From Lachnospiraceae bacterium UBA1718 (GTDB lineage Bacteria > Bacillota > Clostridia > Lachnospirales > Lachnospiraceae), in the NCBI GenBank assembly GCA_002317245.1, contig DCIU01000016.1:1-5479 (forward strand): 5,479 nt of DNA, read 5' to 3'. Position 1 is the first letter of the stretch. Each line of letters opens with the position of its first letter. Shown piece by piece: positions 1-5,479 of this stretch. The position numbers were made by a program, and so were the translations under genes. The notes beneath the pieces were generated by a model that was not told the origin of the DNA, searched no databases, and saw only the letters and a list, made by a program, of their open reading frames with translations.

Positions 1-150
1 GTTGGTATTGTTGATGTTGAGACATATCTGAAGGATAGCGGAACAACTATACAGGCCGGCGAGATGGAGATTCCTATGAATGTAGTTCTTCCAGAAGGAC
101 TCAAGATGTCTAAGGAAGTTAAGGTGCCTGTAATAGTTACTAAGGATTAA
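1..150 (+). CDS. cdaR: YbbR-domain protein, probable CdaR (C-terminal fragment, 5' end outside the window)
   Basis: The first reading frame is open from base 1 to a TAA at 148-150 and gives the last 49 residues of a protein that begins upstream. The fragment has the alternating beta-strand pattern of a YbbR repeat: VDVETYLKD, then IPMNVVLPEGLKM, then VKVPVIVTKD at the C-terminus. In Firmicutes, YbbR-domain proteins encoded directly before glmM are CdaR, a membrane-anchored extracytoplasmic protein that binds and modulates the diadenylate cyclase CdaA (c-di-AMP synthesis). The stop is 23 bases before the glmM ATG with no terminator between, which fits the conserved cdaA-cdaR-glmM operon. The membrane anchor and the other YbbR repeats would lie upstream and cannot be seen. 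The assignment rests on the fragment's pattern plus context; another YbbR-family protein is the only realistic alternative. Confidence 0.8.
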   Translation, partial: VGIVDVETYLKDSGTTIQAGEMEIPMNVVLPEGLKMSKEVKVPVIVTKD

Positions 151-156
151 TTAGTC

Positions 157-163
157 AAAGGAG
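157..163 (+). promoter_or_regulatory. Ribosome binding site of glmM
   Basis: AAAGGAG lies 10 bases before the ATG at 174, a strong Shine-Dalgarno match. It supports that start, which also places the family's typical N-terminal motif (RLFGTDGVRG) at residue 3. Confidence 0.85.
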
Positions 164-173
164 ACATATATAA

Positions 174-1523
174 ATGCCTAGATTATTTGGAACAGACGGC
201 GTAAGAGGCCTTGCTAATGAGGAGCTTACTCCATTACTTGCAATGCAGCTTGGTATGGCCGGTGCTTACGTGCTTACTAAGGAGAATGACCACAAGCCAA
301 CTATTATGGTTGGATGTGATACAAGAATCTCTGGTGATATGCTAGCTAATGCACTTATGGCAGGTATCTGCAGCGTTGGTGCCAACGCAGTATATGTTGG
401 AATAGTGCCAACACCAGCAGTAGCTTACCTCACTAAAGCATATGGCTACGATGCAGGTGTAGTTATCTCTGCATCACACAATCCTGTTGAGTTTAACGGT
501 ATCAAGTTCTTCGATAGCGAGGGCTACAAGCTTCCAGATTCAATGGAGGACGAGATTGAAGCTCATATCAATAATGATATGAAGGATATTAACTTCCCAA
601 CAGGAACAGCCATTGGCAAGATTGAATATAATTACGCAGCTAAGGAAGACTATATAGAGCATTCTATTAAGGCGGTTCCAGTTGATCTTACAGGTATTAA
701 GATTGTAGCTGACTGTGCAGAGGGTGCCAGCCATTATACATCAGTTGAAGCACTTAAGAAGCTGGGTGCAGAGGTTATTGCAATTCACAATAATCCGGAC
801 GGCACCAACATCAATGATAAGTGCGGCTCAACTCACATGGAGGAGCTGGCAGAACGAGTTGTAGCTGAGAAGGCTGCAATCGGCCTCGCTTTTGACGGTG
901 ATGCAGACAGACTCTTAGCAGTTGATGAGAATGGTGCCATGGTGGATGGTGACCAGATTATGGCTATTGTCGGTAACTTTATGAGAGACAATGGCAAGCT
1001 GAAACAGGACACAATTGTTGTTACAGTAATGACTAATCTTGGCTTCTCTATTATGGCTAAGGAGAAGAATCTTAACGTAGAGGTTACCAAGGTTGGTGAC
1101 AGATATGTACTTGAGTGTATGAAGGAGAAGGGCTACAGCCTCGGTGGTGAGCAGTCAGGACATGTAATTCTCTTAGATGAGAATACAACAGGTGACGGAC
1201 TCTTAAGTGCACTTCACCTACTTGAGGTAGTTGTGAAGACAGGTAAGCCACTGTCAGAACTGGCTAAGATTATGACAGTTCTTCCACAGGCCCTTGTTAA
1301 TGCCAAGGTATCTAATGCTAAGAAGCACAGCTATATGGAGAACGAAGAAGTTGCTACTGCAATCGCCAAGCTTGAGGCTAAGTTCGCTGGAGAGGGAAGA
1401 GTACTTATTCGCCCATCAGGAACAGAGCCTAAGGTCAGAGTAATGATTGAGGGTAAGAATCAGGAAGAGATTACCGCAGATGCTAAGGCACTGGCAGATC
1501 TAATTGAGAAGGCACTTCAGTAA
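174..1523 (+). CDS. glmM: Phosphoglucosamine mutase GlmM
   Basis: GlmM interconverts glucosamine-6-phosphate and glucosamine-1-phosphate in the cytoplasm, the step that feeds GlmU and UDP-GlcNAc for peptidoglycan. The 449-residue product has the normal family length and shows every hallmark of the alpha-D-phosphohexomutase fold. The N-terminus carries FGTDGVRG (residues 5-12). The phosphoserine loop GVVISASHNP has the catalytic serine at residue 101. The Mg-binding loop DGDADR is at 241-246, the sugar-binding loop GGEQSGH at 324-330, and the C-terminal phosphate-binding loop RPSGTEPKVRV at 413-423. The SASHNP serine, the GGEQSGH loop and the cdaR context favour GlmM over phosphomannomutase or phosphoglucomutase. 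A strong ribosome binding site ends 10 bases before the ATG. The gene is probably co-transcribed with cdaR, and no terminator follows it, so read-through toward the HPr gene is possible. In other Firmicutes GlmM binds CdaA and lowers c-di-AMP synthesis; that is family knowledge, not visible here. No defects are seen. Confidence 0.97.
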   Translation: MPRLFGTDGVRGLANEELTPLLAMQLGMAGAYVLTKENDHKPTIMVGCDTRISGDMLANALMAGICSVGANAVYVGIVPTPAVAYLTKAYGYDAGVVISASHNPVEFNGIKFFDSEGYKLPDSMEDEIEAHINNDMKDINFPTGTAIGKIEYNYAAKEDYIEHSIKAVPVDLTGIKIVADCAEGASHYTSVEALKKLGAEVIAIHNNPDGTNINDKCGSTHMEELAERVVAEKAAIGLAFDGDADRLLAVDENGAMVDGDQIMAIVGNFMRDNGKLKQDTIVVTVMTNLGFSIMAKEKNLNVEVTKVGDRYVLECMKEKGYSLGGEQSGHVILLDENTTGDGLLSALHLLEVVVKTGKPLSELAKIMTVLPQALVNAKVSNAKKHSYMENEEVATAIAKLEAKFAGEGRVLIRPSGTEPKVRVMIEGKNQEEITADAKALADLIEKALQ

Positions 1524-1534
1524 TGGATAAATTG

Positions 1535-1564
1535 TTGTCCTAATAATTTGTATAACAATATATA
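1535..1564 (+). promoter_or_regulatory. Candidate sigma-A promoter upstream of the HPr gene (distal)
   Basis: TTGTCC (1535-1540) and TATATA (1559-1564) are separated by 18 bases, a partial match to the TTGACA/TATAAT consensus within the glmM-HPr gap. The gap is very AT-rich, so such matches arise easily. The main support is that the gap is the natural place for an HPr promoter. Confidence 0.3.
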
Positions 1565-1582
1565 GATATTTGTGGAATAAAG

Positions 1583-1591
1583 TGTTAGAAT
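1583..1591 (+). promoter_or_regulatory. Candidate extended -10 promoter of the HPr gene (proximal)
   Basis: TGTTAGAAT is an extended -10 element (TGn followed by TAGAAT, one mismatch from TATAAT). A transcript starting near 1598 would have a leader of about 30 bases containing the HPr ribosome binding site. No good -35 sits 16-18 bases upstream, which extended -10 promoters can tolerate. Confidence 0.35.
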
Positions 1592-1613
1592 AACGACAGT
1601 ACAACAATAAATT

Positions 1614-1618
1614 GGAGG
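1614..1618 (+). promoter_or_regulatory. Ribosome binding site of the HPr gene
   Basis: GGAGG (within TTGGAGGT) is followed by nine bases and then the ATG at 1628, which gives standard spacing and fixes the start. Confidence 0.85.
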
Positions 1619-1627
1619 TACATTTGT

Positions 1628-1891
1628 ATGGTAAGCCAGAAAGTGGTTATCAAGAACCCAACAGGACTACATCTAAGACCTGCAGGAATCCTATGTAAGG
1701 AGGCTATGCAGTTTAAATCACTAATAACATTCTCATTCCGTGAGACAACAGCCAACGCGAAGAGTGTTTTAAGTGTTCTTGGAGCTTGCGTCAAATGCGG
1801 AGATGAGATCGAGATAGTATGTGACGGCGAGGATGAGACTGATGCACTTAAGGCATTAGTAACAGCAATTGAGAGCGGATTAGGAGAGTAA
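1628..1891 (+). CDS. ptsH: Phosphocarrier protein HPr of the sugar phosphotransferase system
   Basis: HPr relays phosphate from enzyme I (phosphoenolpyruvate-dependent) to sugar-specific EIIA domains in the cytoplasm. The 87-residue product has the family's usual length and one PTS-HPr domain. The catalytic loop NPTGLHLRPAG (residues 10-20) places the phosphorylated histidine at residue 15 and the conserved arginine at 17. The second signature, NAKSVLSVL, puts a serine exactly at residue 46, the site phosphorylated by HPr kinase/phosphorylase in Gram-positive bacteria. The protein is therefore likely to act in catabolite repression with CcpA as well as in transport. Both key residues being present argues against Crh, which lacks His15, and against nitrogen-PTS NPr, which lacks the Ser46 context. 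Four cysteines (23, 54, 57, 65) include a CxxC at 54-57. No ptsI or hprK lies nearby. The gene has its own ribosome binding site and ends just before a strong terminator, so it may be a single-gene unit or the tail of a cdaR-glmM transcript. Confidence 0.93.
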   Translation: MVSQKVVIKNPTGLHLRPAGILCKEAMQFKSLITFSFRETTANAKSVLSVLGACVKCGDEIEIVCDGEDETDALKALVTAIESGLGE

Positions 1892-1898
1892 TTTTTTG

Positions 1899-1929
1899 AG
1901 CCCACCAGCGCATAGCGGTGGGCTTTTTT
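1899..1929 (+). terminator. Intrinsic terminator after the HPr gene
   Basis: AGCCCACC (1899-1906) pairs perfectly with GGTGGGCT (1917-1924) around a 10-base loop, and the T-run 1924-1929 follows immediately. Inside the loop CGC and GCG could pair as an alternative. The stem begins seven bases after the HPr stop codon. A second T-run (1892-1897) precedes the stem, instead of the A-tract that would be needed for termination on the opposite strand, so the hairpin looks one-directional. It separates the HPr gene from leuA, but its T-run ends only 33 bases before the leuA ATG. Confidence 0.92.
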
Positions 1930-1949
1930 ACTATAAGAATTAAAAAAGC

Positions 1950-1953
1950 GAGG
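1950..1953 (+). promoter_or_regulatory. Ribosome binding site that decides the leuA start
   Basis: GAGG (within GCGAGGAA) lies nine bases before the ATG at 1963. An in-frame GTG at 1918 would extend the protein by 15 residues, but it sits inside the right arm of the terminator hairpin and would encode a lysine/arginine-rich stretch with no place in the family. The ATG at 1963 is therefore preferred. Confidence 0.75.
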
Positions 1954-1962
1954 AATACAAAA

Positions 1963-3639
1963 ATGTTGAATTACAAGAGATACAGGAAGAATCCGGTATT
2001 AAATTACCCAGAGAGACAGTGGCCAAATAAGGAGATTGAGAAGGCACCAGTATGGTGTAGTGTTGACCTTCGTGATGGTAACCAGGCCCTTATTGATCCA
2101 ATGCAGGTTGATGAGAAGATTGAGTTCTTCTTATACCTTGTTAAGCTTGGCTTCAAGGAGATCGAGATTGGTTTCCCTTCAGCAAGCCAGATTGAGTACG
2201 ATTTCCTTCGCCAGTTAGTTGACCGCAAGCTTATTCCAGACGATGTATGGGTGCAGGTACTTGTACAGTGTAGAGAGGAGCTTGTTGACCGTACCTTTGA
2301 GTCAATTGAAGGAATTAAGAATGTAATCGTTCATATCTACAATTCAACTTCTACTCTTCAGAGAGATGTTGTATTCAATAAGAGCAAGGAAGAGATTCTT
2401 GAGATTGCAGTTGCTGGTACCAAGATGGTAAAAGAGAGGGCAGCTAAGTTCCCTGGCAATATCAGGCTTGAGTATAGCCCTGAGAGTTTCACTGGTACAG
2501 AGGTGGACTACGCTCTTGAAGTATGTACAGCAGTACAGCGTGAGTGGGGTGCAACTCCTGAGAATCCAATCATCATCAACCTTCCATCAACAGTTGAGAT
2601 GACGACTCCTAATGTATATGCAGATCAGATTGAGTGGATGAGCACTCATTTCGAGAATAGAGACAGTATTATCTTAAGTATTCATCCTCATAATGACAGA
2701 GGCGAAGGCATTGCCAGCTGTGAGCTTGCACTTCTTGCTGGTGCTGATCGTGTTGAGGGTACACTCTTCGGTAATGGTGAGAGAACTGGTAACCTTGATA
2801 TTATGGTTGTTGCCTACAATATGTTCTCACAGGGTATTGACCCAGAACTTGCTATTGAGCATGTAAATGAGGCAATTGAGATATATGAGAGATGCTGTAA
2901 GATTCCTATTCATCCAAGACATCCATATGCTGGTAAGTTAGTATTTACAGCCTTCTCAGGCAGCCATCAGGATGCAATTAATAAGGGCGTTCAGGCTATG
3001 AAGGACAGAGGAACAGAGTACTGGGCAGTACCTTATCTTCCAATTGATCCATCAGATATTGGCCGTGAATACGAACCAATCGTAAGAATAAATAGCCAGT
3101 CTGGTAAGGGCGGAGTTGCTTTTATCATGGATATTTATTTTGGATACAAGCTTCCTAAGGCAATGCATAAGGAATTTGCTAATGTTATTCAGAAGTTATC
3201 TGAGGTACAGGGTGAGGTATCTCCAGACGAGATCAATGCTAAGTTCCAGGAGGAGTACATTGAGCGTAAGGAGCCACTTCACTTCAAGAAGCTTAAGGTT
3301 GATGACCTTAGTGATGAGGTTGAGACTAACTTTGATACAAGGGTTACAGTTACATATACAGATCACGGAATTGAGAAGACTATGTCCGGCGTAGGTAACG
3401 GACCTATCGATGCTGTTAAGCGTGCTATCCAGGAGTCAATGGATATTGAGATCAAGATTCTTGACTACTCTGAGCATGCGCTTCAGTCAGGTTCTAACTC
3501 TAAGGCTGCTGCATATATTCACCTTCTTGATGCTAACACAGGTAATGTTACATACGGTGTTGGTGAGAGCAGCAATATCACTAGAGCATCTGTACGTGCA
3601 ATCTTCTCTGCTATGAACAGACTTGGTTTACATAACTAA
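1963..3639 (+). CDS. leuA: 2-isopropylmalate synthase, long (type 2) form
   Basis: LeuA condenses acetyl-CoA with 2-ketoisovalerate to give 2-isopropylmalate, the committed step of leucine synthesis. From the ATG at 1963 the product is 558 residues. An N-terminal lead (MLNYKRYRKN...PERQWPNK) typical of the type 2 forms of fungi, actinobacteria and some Clostridia comes first. The HMGL-like TIM barrel follows, with DLRDGNQALIDPM (35-47; Arg37 and metal-ligand Asp38), YSPESFTGTE (171-180), the metal-binding HPHNDRG (241-247; His241 and His243) and GNGERTGN (270-277). INSQSGKGGVAFIM (376-389) begins the linker region, and the C-terminal LeuA dimer/regulatory domain covers roughly 440-558. Metal ligands are named by analogy with the Mycobacterium tuberculosis enzyme. 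The C-terminal domain suggests feedback inhibition by leucine. Homocitrate and citramalate synthases are less likely, because the N-terminal lead and SQSGKGG motif match the type 2 LeuA family. No other leu or ilv gene is visible here. The HPr terminator lies just upstream, and the secreted-protein gene begins 26 bases downstream with no terminator between. Confidence 0.95.
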   Translation: MLNYKRYRKNPVLNYPERQWPNKEIEKAPVWCSVDLRDGNQALIDPMQVDEKIEFFLYLVKLGFKEIEIGFPSASQIEYDFLRQLVDRKLIPDDVWVQVLVQCREELVDRTFESIEGIKNVIVHIYNSTSTLQRDVVFNKSKEEILEIAVAGTKMVKERAAKFPGNIRLEYSPESFTGTEVDYALEVCTAVQREWGATPENPIIINLPSTVEMTTPNVYADQIEWMSTHFENRDSIILSIHPHNDRGEGIASCELALLAGADRVEGTLFGNGERTGNLDIMVVAYNMFSQGIDPELAIEHVNEAIEIYERCCKIPIHPRHPYAGKLVFTAFSGSHQDAINKGVQAMKDRGTEYWAVPYLPIDPSDIGREYEPIVRINSQSGKGGVAFIMDIYFGYKLPKAMHKEFANVIQKLSEVQGEVSPDEINAKFQEEYIERKEPLHFKKLKVDDLSDEVETNFDTRVTVTYTDHGIEKTMSGVGNGPIDAVKRAIQESMDIEIKILDYSEHALQSGSNSKAAAYIHLLDANTGNVTYGVGESSNITRASVRAIFSAMNRLGLHN

Positions 3640-3657
3640 ACTGATTTGAGAGAGAAA

Positions 3658-3662
3658 AGGAG
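3658..3662 (+). promoter_or_regulatory. Closely spaced ribosome binding site of the secreted-protein gene
   Basis: AGGAG (within AAAAGGAGATT) is separated from the ATG at 3666 by only three bases, shorter than the 9-10 bases used by the other genes here. The next in-frame ATG (3699) has no Shine-Dalgarno sequence and would remove the charged n-region of the signal peptide, so 3666 is kept as the start. Initiation may be less efficient than for the neighbours. Confidence 0.6.
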
Positions 3663-3665
3663 ATT

Positions 3666-5479
3666 ATGAAGAGAGAAAGATTTACAAGAGTAATCGGAAT
3701 GCTGGCGGCATTGCTTATGCTGGCAGTGACTGTATCAGGAGCCTATAGTACTAGCATATGGGCTGATGAAAATGAGAATGTAGTATATGAGGACTACGGA
3801 GATGCACCAGAGATAGTCGATGAACCTGCATCCCTTAATGATGAAGGGCCCATAGTGGGTGAGGGCTACCATTTGGAGACTAATACCCACAATCTAAGCA
3901 TAAGCAGGATTGTACAGGGTACAGCTGTAGAATATACCTGTATAACAGTAACTAACAGATCATCCAGAGCTGTTAGTCTGATATGGCATGAGACTGATCC
4001 ATACAATATGCTGAGGGTTGATGCACCTAATGTATGTATTCTTCAGCCAGGAACCTGTGCTGAGTTCTGGATTCTGCCTAATACATCACTGAGCCCGGGA
4101 ACATATAACGCAACACTTATGTTCGCAGATGCCAGTGATCCAATGTATGTATATGGTGAGACAGTCAACGTGTCCATGAATATTGTTTCTGAGAATCCTG
4201 TGGCAAGAAATATTTCTATCGCACCTAACAATGTGGATGTAGCGACAGGCTCCAATATTCAGTTCGCAGCAACTGTAACAGGAGATAACAATCCTTCCAA
4301 TGATGTTAGCTGGAATATTAGCGGTCAGAACAGTGGTAATACTACTATTGATGGCAACGGCTTCATGAGAATTGATCCTTCTGAATCAGCAAGATCAATA
4401 ACTGTTACAGCTACATCAAGACAGACACCATCTGTATCGGGAACAACCAGGGTTAATATAATTGATACTGACTACACACTGACAGTACAGGCAGATCCAG
4501 CTGAGGGTGGTAATGTCAATGGTGGAGGAACTGTTCGAAGAGGCGGCAGCATGACTATTCTTGCGGCTCCTAATATCTCTTATCAGTTCCAGGGCTGGTA
4601 CAAGGATGGCAATAAAGTCAGCGATCAGCCTAAATACACAATAGATAATATTAACTCCAATATGAATCTTGTTGCGAAGTTTTCTAAGAATAACTGTTAT
4701 GTAACGGTTAAGAAGAATAACGACAGCGCAGGTGAGGTAACAGCATCTCAGTTCGTAACAAGTGGAGGTTCTCTTACCCTTCAGGCATCAGCCAAGAAGG
4801 GCTGGCAGTTCGAATACTGGCAGGAGAATAACAAGAAGATAAGCAGTGATGTTAAGTTTAATCTGACAGGCATCACCAATGATAGAACTATTGTAGCGGT
4901 ATTCAGCCAGACCCAGTACGATATTAACTTAAGCGTTAATCCTAGTGATACAGGTAAGGTTAGCGGAGCTGGTACATATGCCAAGGGAACTAAGCCTAAG
5001 CTTAAGGCAGAGGCTTACAGTGGTTATGTATTCAAGAACTGGACCTTAAATGGTAACTTGGTAAGTACTAATGCTGAGCTTGTAATTGATAATCTTTCAC
5101 AGGATTACCACCTTGTAGCCAACTTCGAGAAGCAGAATGTTACAACATATTCAATATCTGCAGCGGTATGCAGTAATGATGGCATAATCTCACCTGCCGG
5201 TACCAGCAAGGTACAGCAGGGAGCCAATATGCTCTATACCATTACACCTGCCAAGGGCTACAAAGTTCTGGCAGTTGCAGTAGACAATGTCCAGGTAGGA
5301 CCAGTGACAAGCTATACATTCACTAATGTACAGGCTAATCACTCAATCGCAGCAGCTTTTGCCCCAATTGAGCAGCCTAAGCAGCAGACCAATACTGCAA
5401 CGGCTACGACTACAACCACCAATAAGAAGACAACTACTTCCAAGGCTACAGAGGCAGACTTCAATAAGACTGCTGATGC
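3666..5479 (+). CDS. Secreted protein with Ig-like and InlB-type B-repeat domains (3' end outside the window)
   Basis: The frame starting at ATG 3666 is open to the window edge, giving at least 604 residues with no stop. Residues 1-33 form a signal peptide: basic KRERFTR, a hydrophobic core at about 9-23, and probable cleavage after SIWA (33). An acidic segment (34-62) follows. Residues 68-175 are beta-rich and Ig-like (VTNRSSRAVSL, LSPGTYNATLMFAD). Residues 181-266 resemble a BIG2-type domain (ISIAPNNVDVATGSNIQF, then DVSWNI). Four divergent InlB B-repeats start at 270, 345, 418 and 495. Repeats 1-3 show a GW/YW/NW core and end in VAKF, VAVF and VANF; repeat 4 has the VDNVQVG variant and ends AAAF. 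A Thr/Lys/Gln-rich stretch from about 570 looks like a linker to a further domain or anchor. Such domains occur in surface and adhesin-like proteins of gut Clostridia; binding target and function are unknown. No catalytic motif is seen. The gene lies 26 bases after leuA with no terminator, so co-transcription is possible. Whether it ends in a sortase signal or a membrane segment cannot be seen. Confidence 0.88.
   Translation, partial: MKRERFTRVIGMLAALLMLAVTVSGAYSTSIWADENENVVYEDYGDAPEIVDEPASLNDEGPIVGEGYHLETNTHNLSISRIVQGTAVEYTCITVTNRSSRAVSLIWHETDPYNMLRVDAPNVCILQPGTCAEFWILPNTSLSPGTYNATLMFADASDPMYVYGETVNVSMNIVSENPVARNISIAPNNVDVATGSNIQFAATVTGDNNPSNDVSWNISGQNSGNTTIDGNGFMRIDPSESARSITVTATSRQTPSVSGTTRVNIIDTDYTLTVQADPAEGGNVNGGGTVRRGGSMTILAAPNISYQFQGWYKDGNKVSDQPKYTIDNINSNMNLVAKFSKNNCYVTVKKNNDSAGEVTASQFVTSGGSLTLQASAKKGWQFEYWQENNKKISSDVKFNLTGITNDRTIVAVFSQTQYDINLSVNPSDTGKVSGAGTYAKGTKPKLKAEAYSGYVFKNWTLNGNLVSTNAELVIDNLSQDYHLVANFEKQNVTTYSISAAVCSNDGIISPAGTSKVQQGANMLYTITPAKGYKVLAVAVDNVQVGPVTSYTFTNVQANHSIAAAFAPIEQPKQQTNTATATTTTTNKKTTTSKATEADFNKTAD
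4473..5360 (+). repeat. Four tandem divergent InlB-type B-repeat units in the secreted protein
   Basis: Units cover about 4473-4685, 4698-4904, 4917-5126 and 5148-5360, with a spacing of 73-77 codons. Each follows one plan: an opening strand beginning at Y (YTLTV, YVTVK, YDINL, YSISA), a GGxV / GxV / GxI turn, a G-rich turn (RRGGS, SGGS, AKGT, QQGAN), then an aromatic core, and a closing strand ending in F. The DNA of the units is diverged with no long identical stretch, which indicates old duplications rather than recent slippage. Confidence 0.8.
5374..5455 (+). other. Thr/Lys/Gln-rich low-complexity linker in the secreted protein
   Basis: After the fourth B-repeat the composition changes abruptly to Gln, Thr, Ala and Lys, including six consecutive threonine-rich codons (ATTTTTT) at residues 578-584 and KKTTTSKATEA after it. 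Sequences of this type usually form flexible stalks between extracellular domains or before a cell-wall or membrane anchor. Confidence 0.65.

Larger units (their letters stand above)
1531..1608 (+). repeat. Inverted repeat in the glmM-HPr gap, with a competing inner arm
   Basis: ATTGTTGT at 1531-1538 is the exact reverse complement of ACAACAAT at 1601-1608. Its first six bases (ATTGTT) can also pair with AACAAT at 1554-1559. The arms are AT-rich and the outer loop is long (62 bases), so RNA pairing would be weak and chance is a serious explanation in AT-rich DNA. If real, it could be a protein-binding operator pair or part of the leader of the HPr message. Confidence 0.25.

Noticed and set aside
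1524..1627. CcpA cre site or small hidden gene in the glmM-HPr gap
   Set aside because: No match to the TGWNANCGNTNWCA pattern was seen, and no open frame with a ribosome binding site fits in the gap.
1585..1905. Minus-strand open frame of 106 codons across the HPr gene
   Set aside because: It is antisense to a well-supported HPr gene, has a low-complexity Ser/Leu-rich translation, and lacks a recognisable family.
1931..1940. leuA promoter with -10 TATAAG at 1932-1937
   Set aside because: The region 15-19 bases upstream is the terminator loop and holds nothing like TTGACA, so it is too weak to annotate as a promoter. It is mentioned only as a possibility.
1918..1962. N-terminal extension of leuA from an in-frame GTG at 1918
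   Set aside because: The GTG lies in the right arm of the HPr terminator, has no ribosome binding site, and encodes a Lys/Arg-rich stretch unlike the family. The ATG at 1963 has GAGG at proper spacing.
1892..1962. T-box or leucine attenuator leader before leuA
   Set aside because: The gap is 71 bases and is mostly occupied by the terminator. There is no leader peptide with leucine codons and no T-box-like sequence.
4043..4984. Minus-strand open frames inside the secreted-protein gene (4043-4255 and 4781-4984)
   Set aside because: They overlap a continuous plus-strand frame with a signal peptide and regular domain repeats, and their translations match no recognised pattern.
5398..5455. CRISPR-like or microsatellite repeat in the Thr-rich region
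   Set aside because: The ACN-rich pattern comes from threonine codons in frame with the secreted protein. The codons vary and there is no repeat-spacer structure.

Overview
The window looks like a chromosomal segment of a Gram-positive Clostridia member, most likely a Lachnospiraceae relative such as Butyrivibrio, Roseburia or Lachnospira. Four things point there: the cdaR-glmM gene pair, an HPr with both the catalytic His15 and the Gram-positive regulatory Ser46, moderately low GC with strong AGGAG-type ribosome binding sites, and a large secreted protein of Ig-like and InlB B-repeat-like modules. The genus is an inference; no rRNA or other marker is present. All genes lie on the + strand and are tightly packed, and no gene-free stretch exceeds about 105 bases.

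Layout: (1) 1-150 is the C-terminal end of a YbbR-domain protein, probably CdaR, the regulator of the c-di-AMP synthase CdaA. (2) 174-1523 is glmM, phosphoglucosamine mutase, complete and with all catalytic motifs. (3) A 104-base AT-rich gap holds candidate promoters and a small inverted repeat. (4) 1628-1891 encodes HPr, followed at once by a strong intrinsic terminator (1899-1929). (5) leuA, 2-isopropylmalate synthase of the long 'type 2' form, runs 1963-3639. Its ATG lies only 34 bases after the terminator U-tract, and there is no room for a T-box leader. (6) Twenty-six bases after leuA begins a secreted multi-domain protein that is still open at the window edge (3666-5479, at least 604 residues). 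It has a signal peptide, an N-terminal Ig-like region, a BIG2-like domain, four divergent InlB-type B-repeats of about 75 residues each, and the start of a Thr/Lys-rich linker.

Functionally, cdaR-glmM couples c-di-AMP control to the UDP-GlcNAc branch of peptidoglycan precursor synthesis. HPr carries out sugar-PTS phosphotransfer and, through Ser46, carbon catabolite signalling. LeuA commits 2-ketoisovalerate to leucine. The last gene supplies an extracellular or cell-surface protein of unknown role. These are mainly housekeeping genes. I see no CRISPR array, transposase, phage gene, tRNA or rRNA, and no convincing new multi-gene system. The least explained items are the secreted repeat protein and the way leuA gets transcribed past the HPr terminator.
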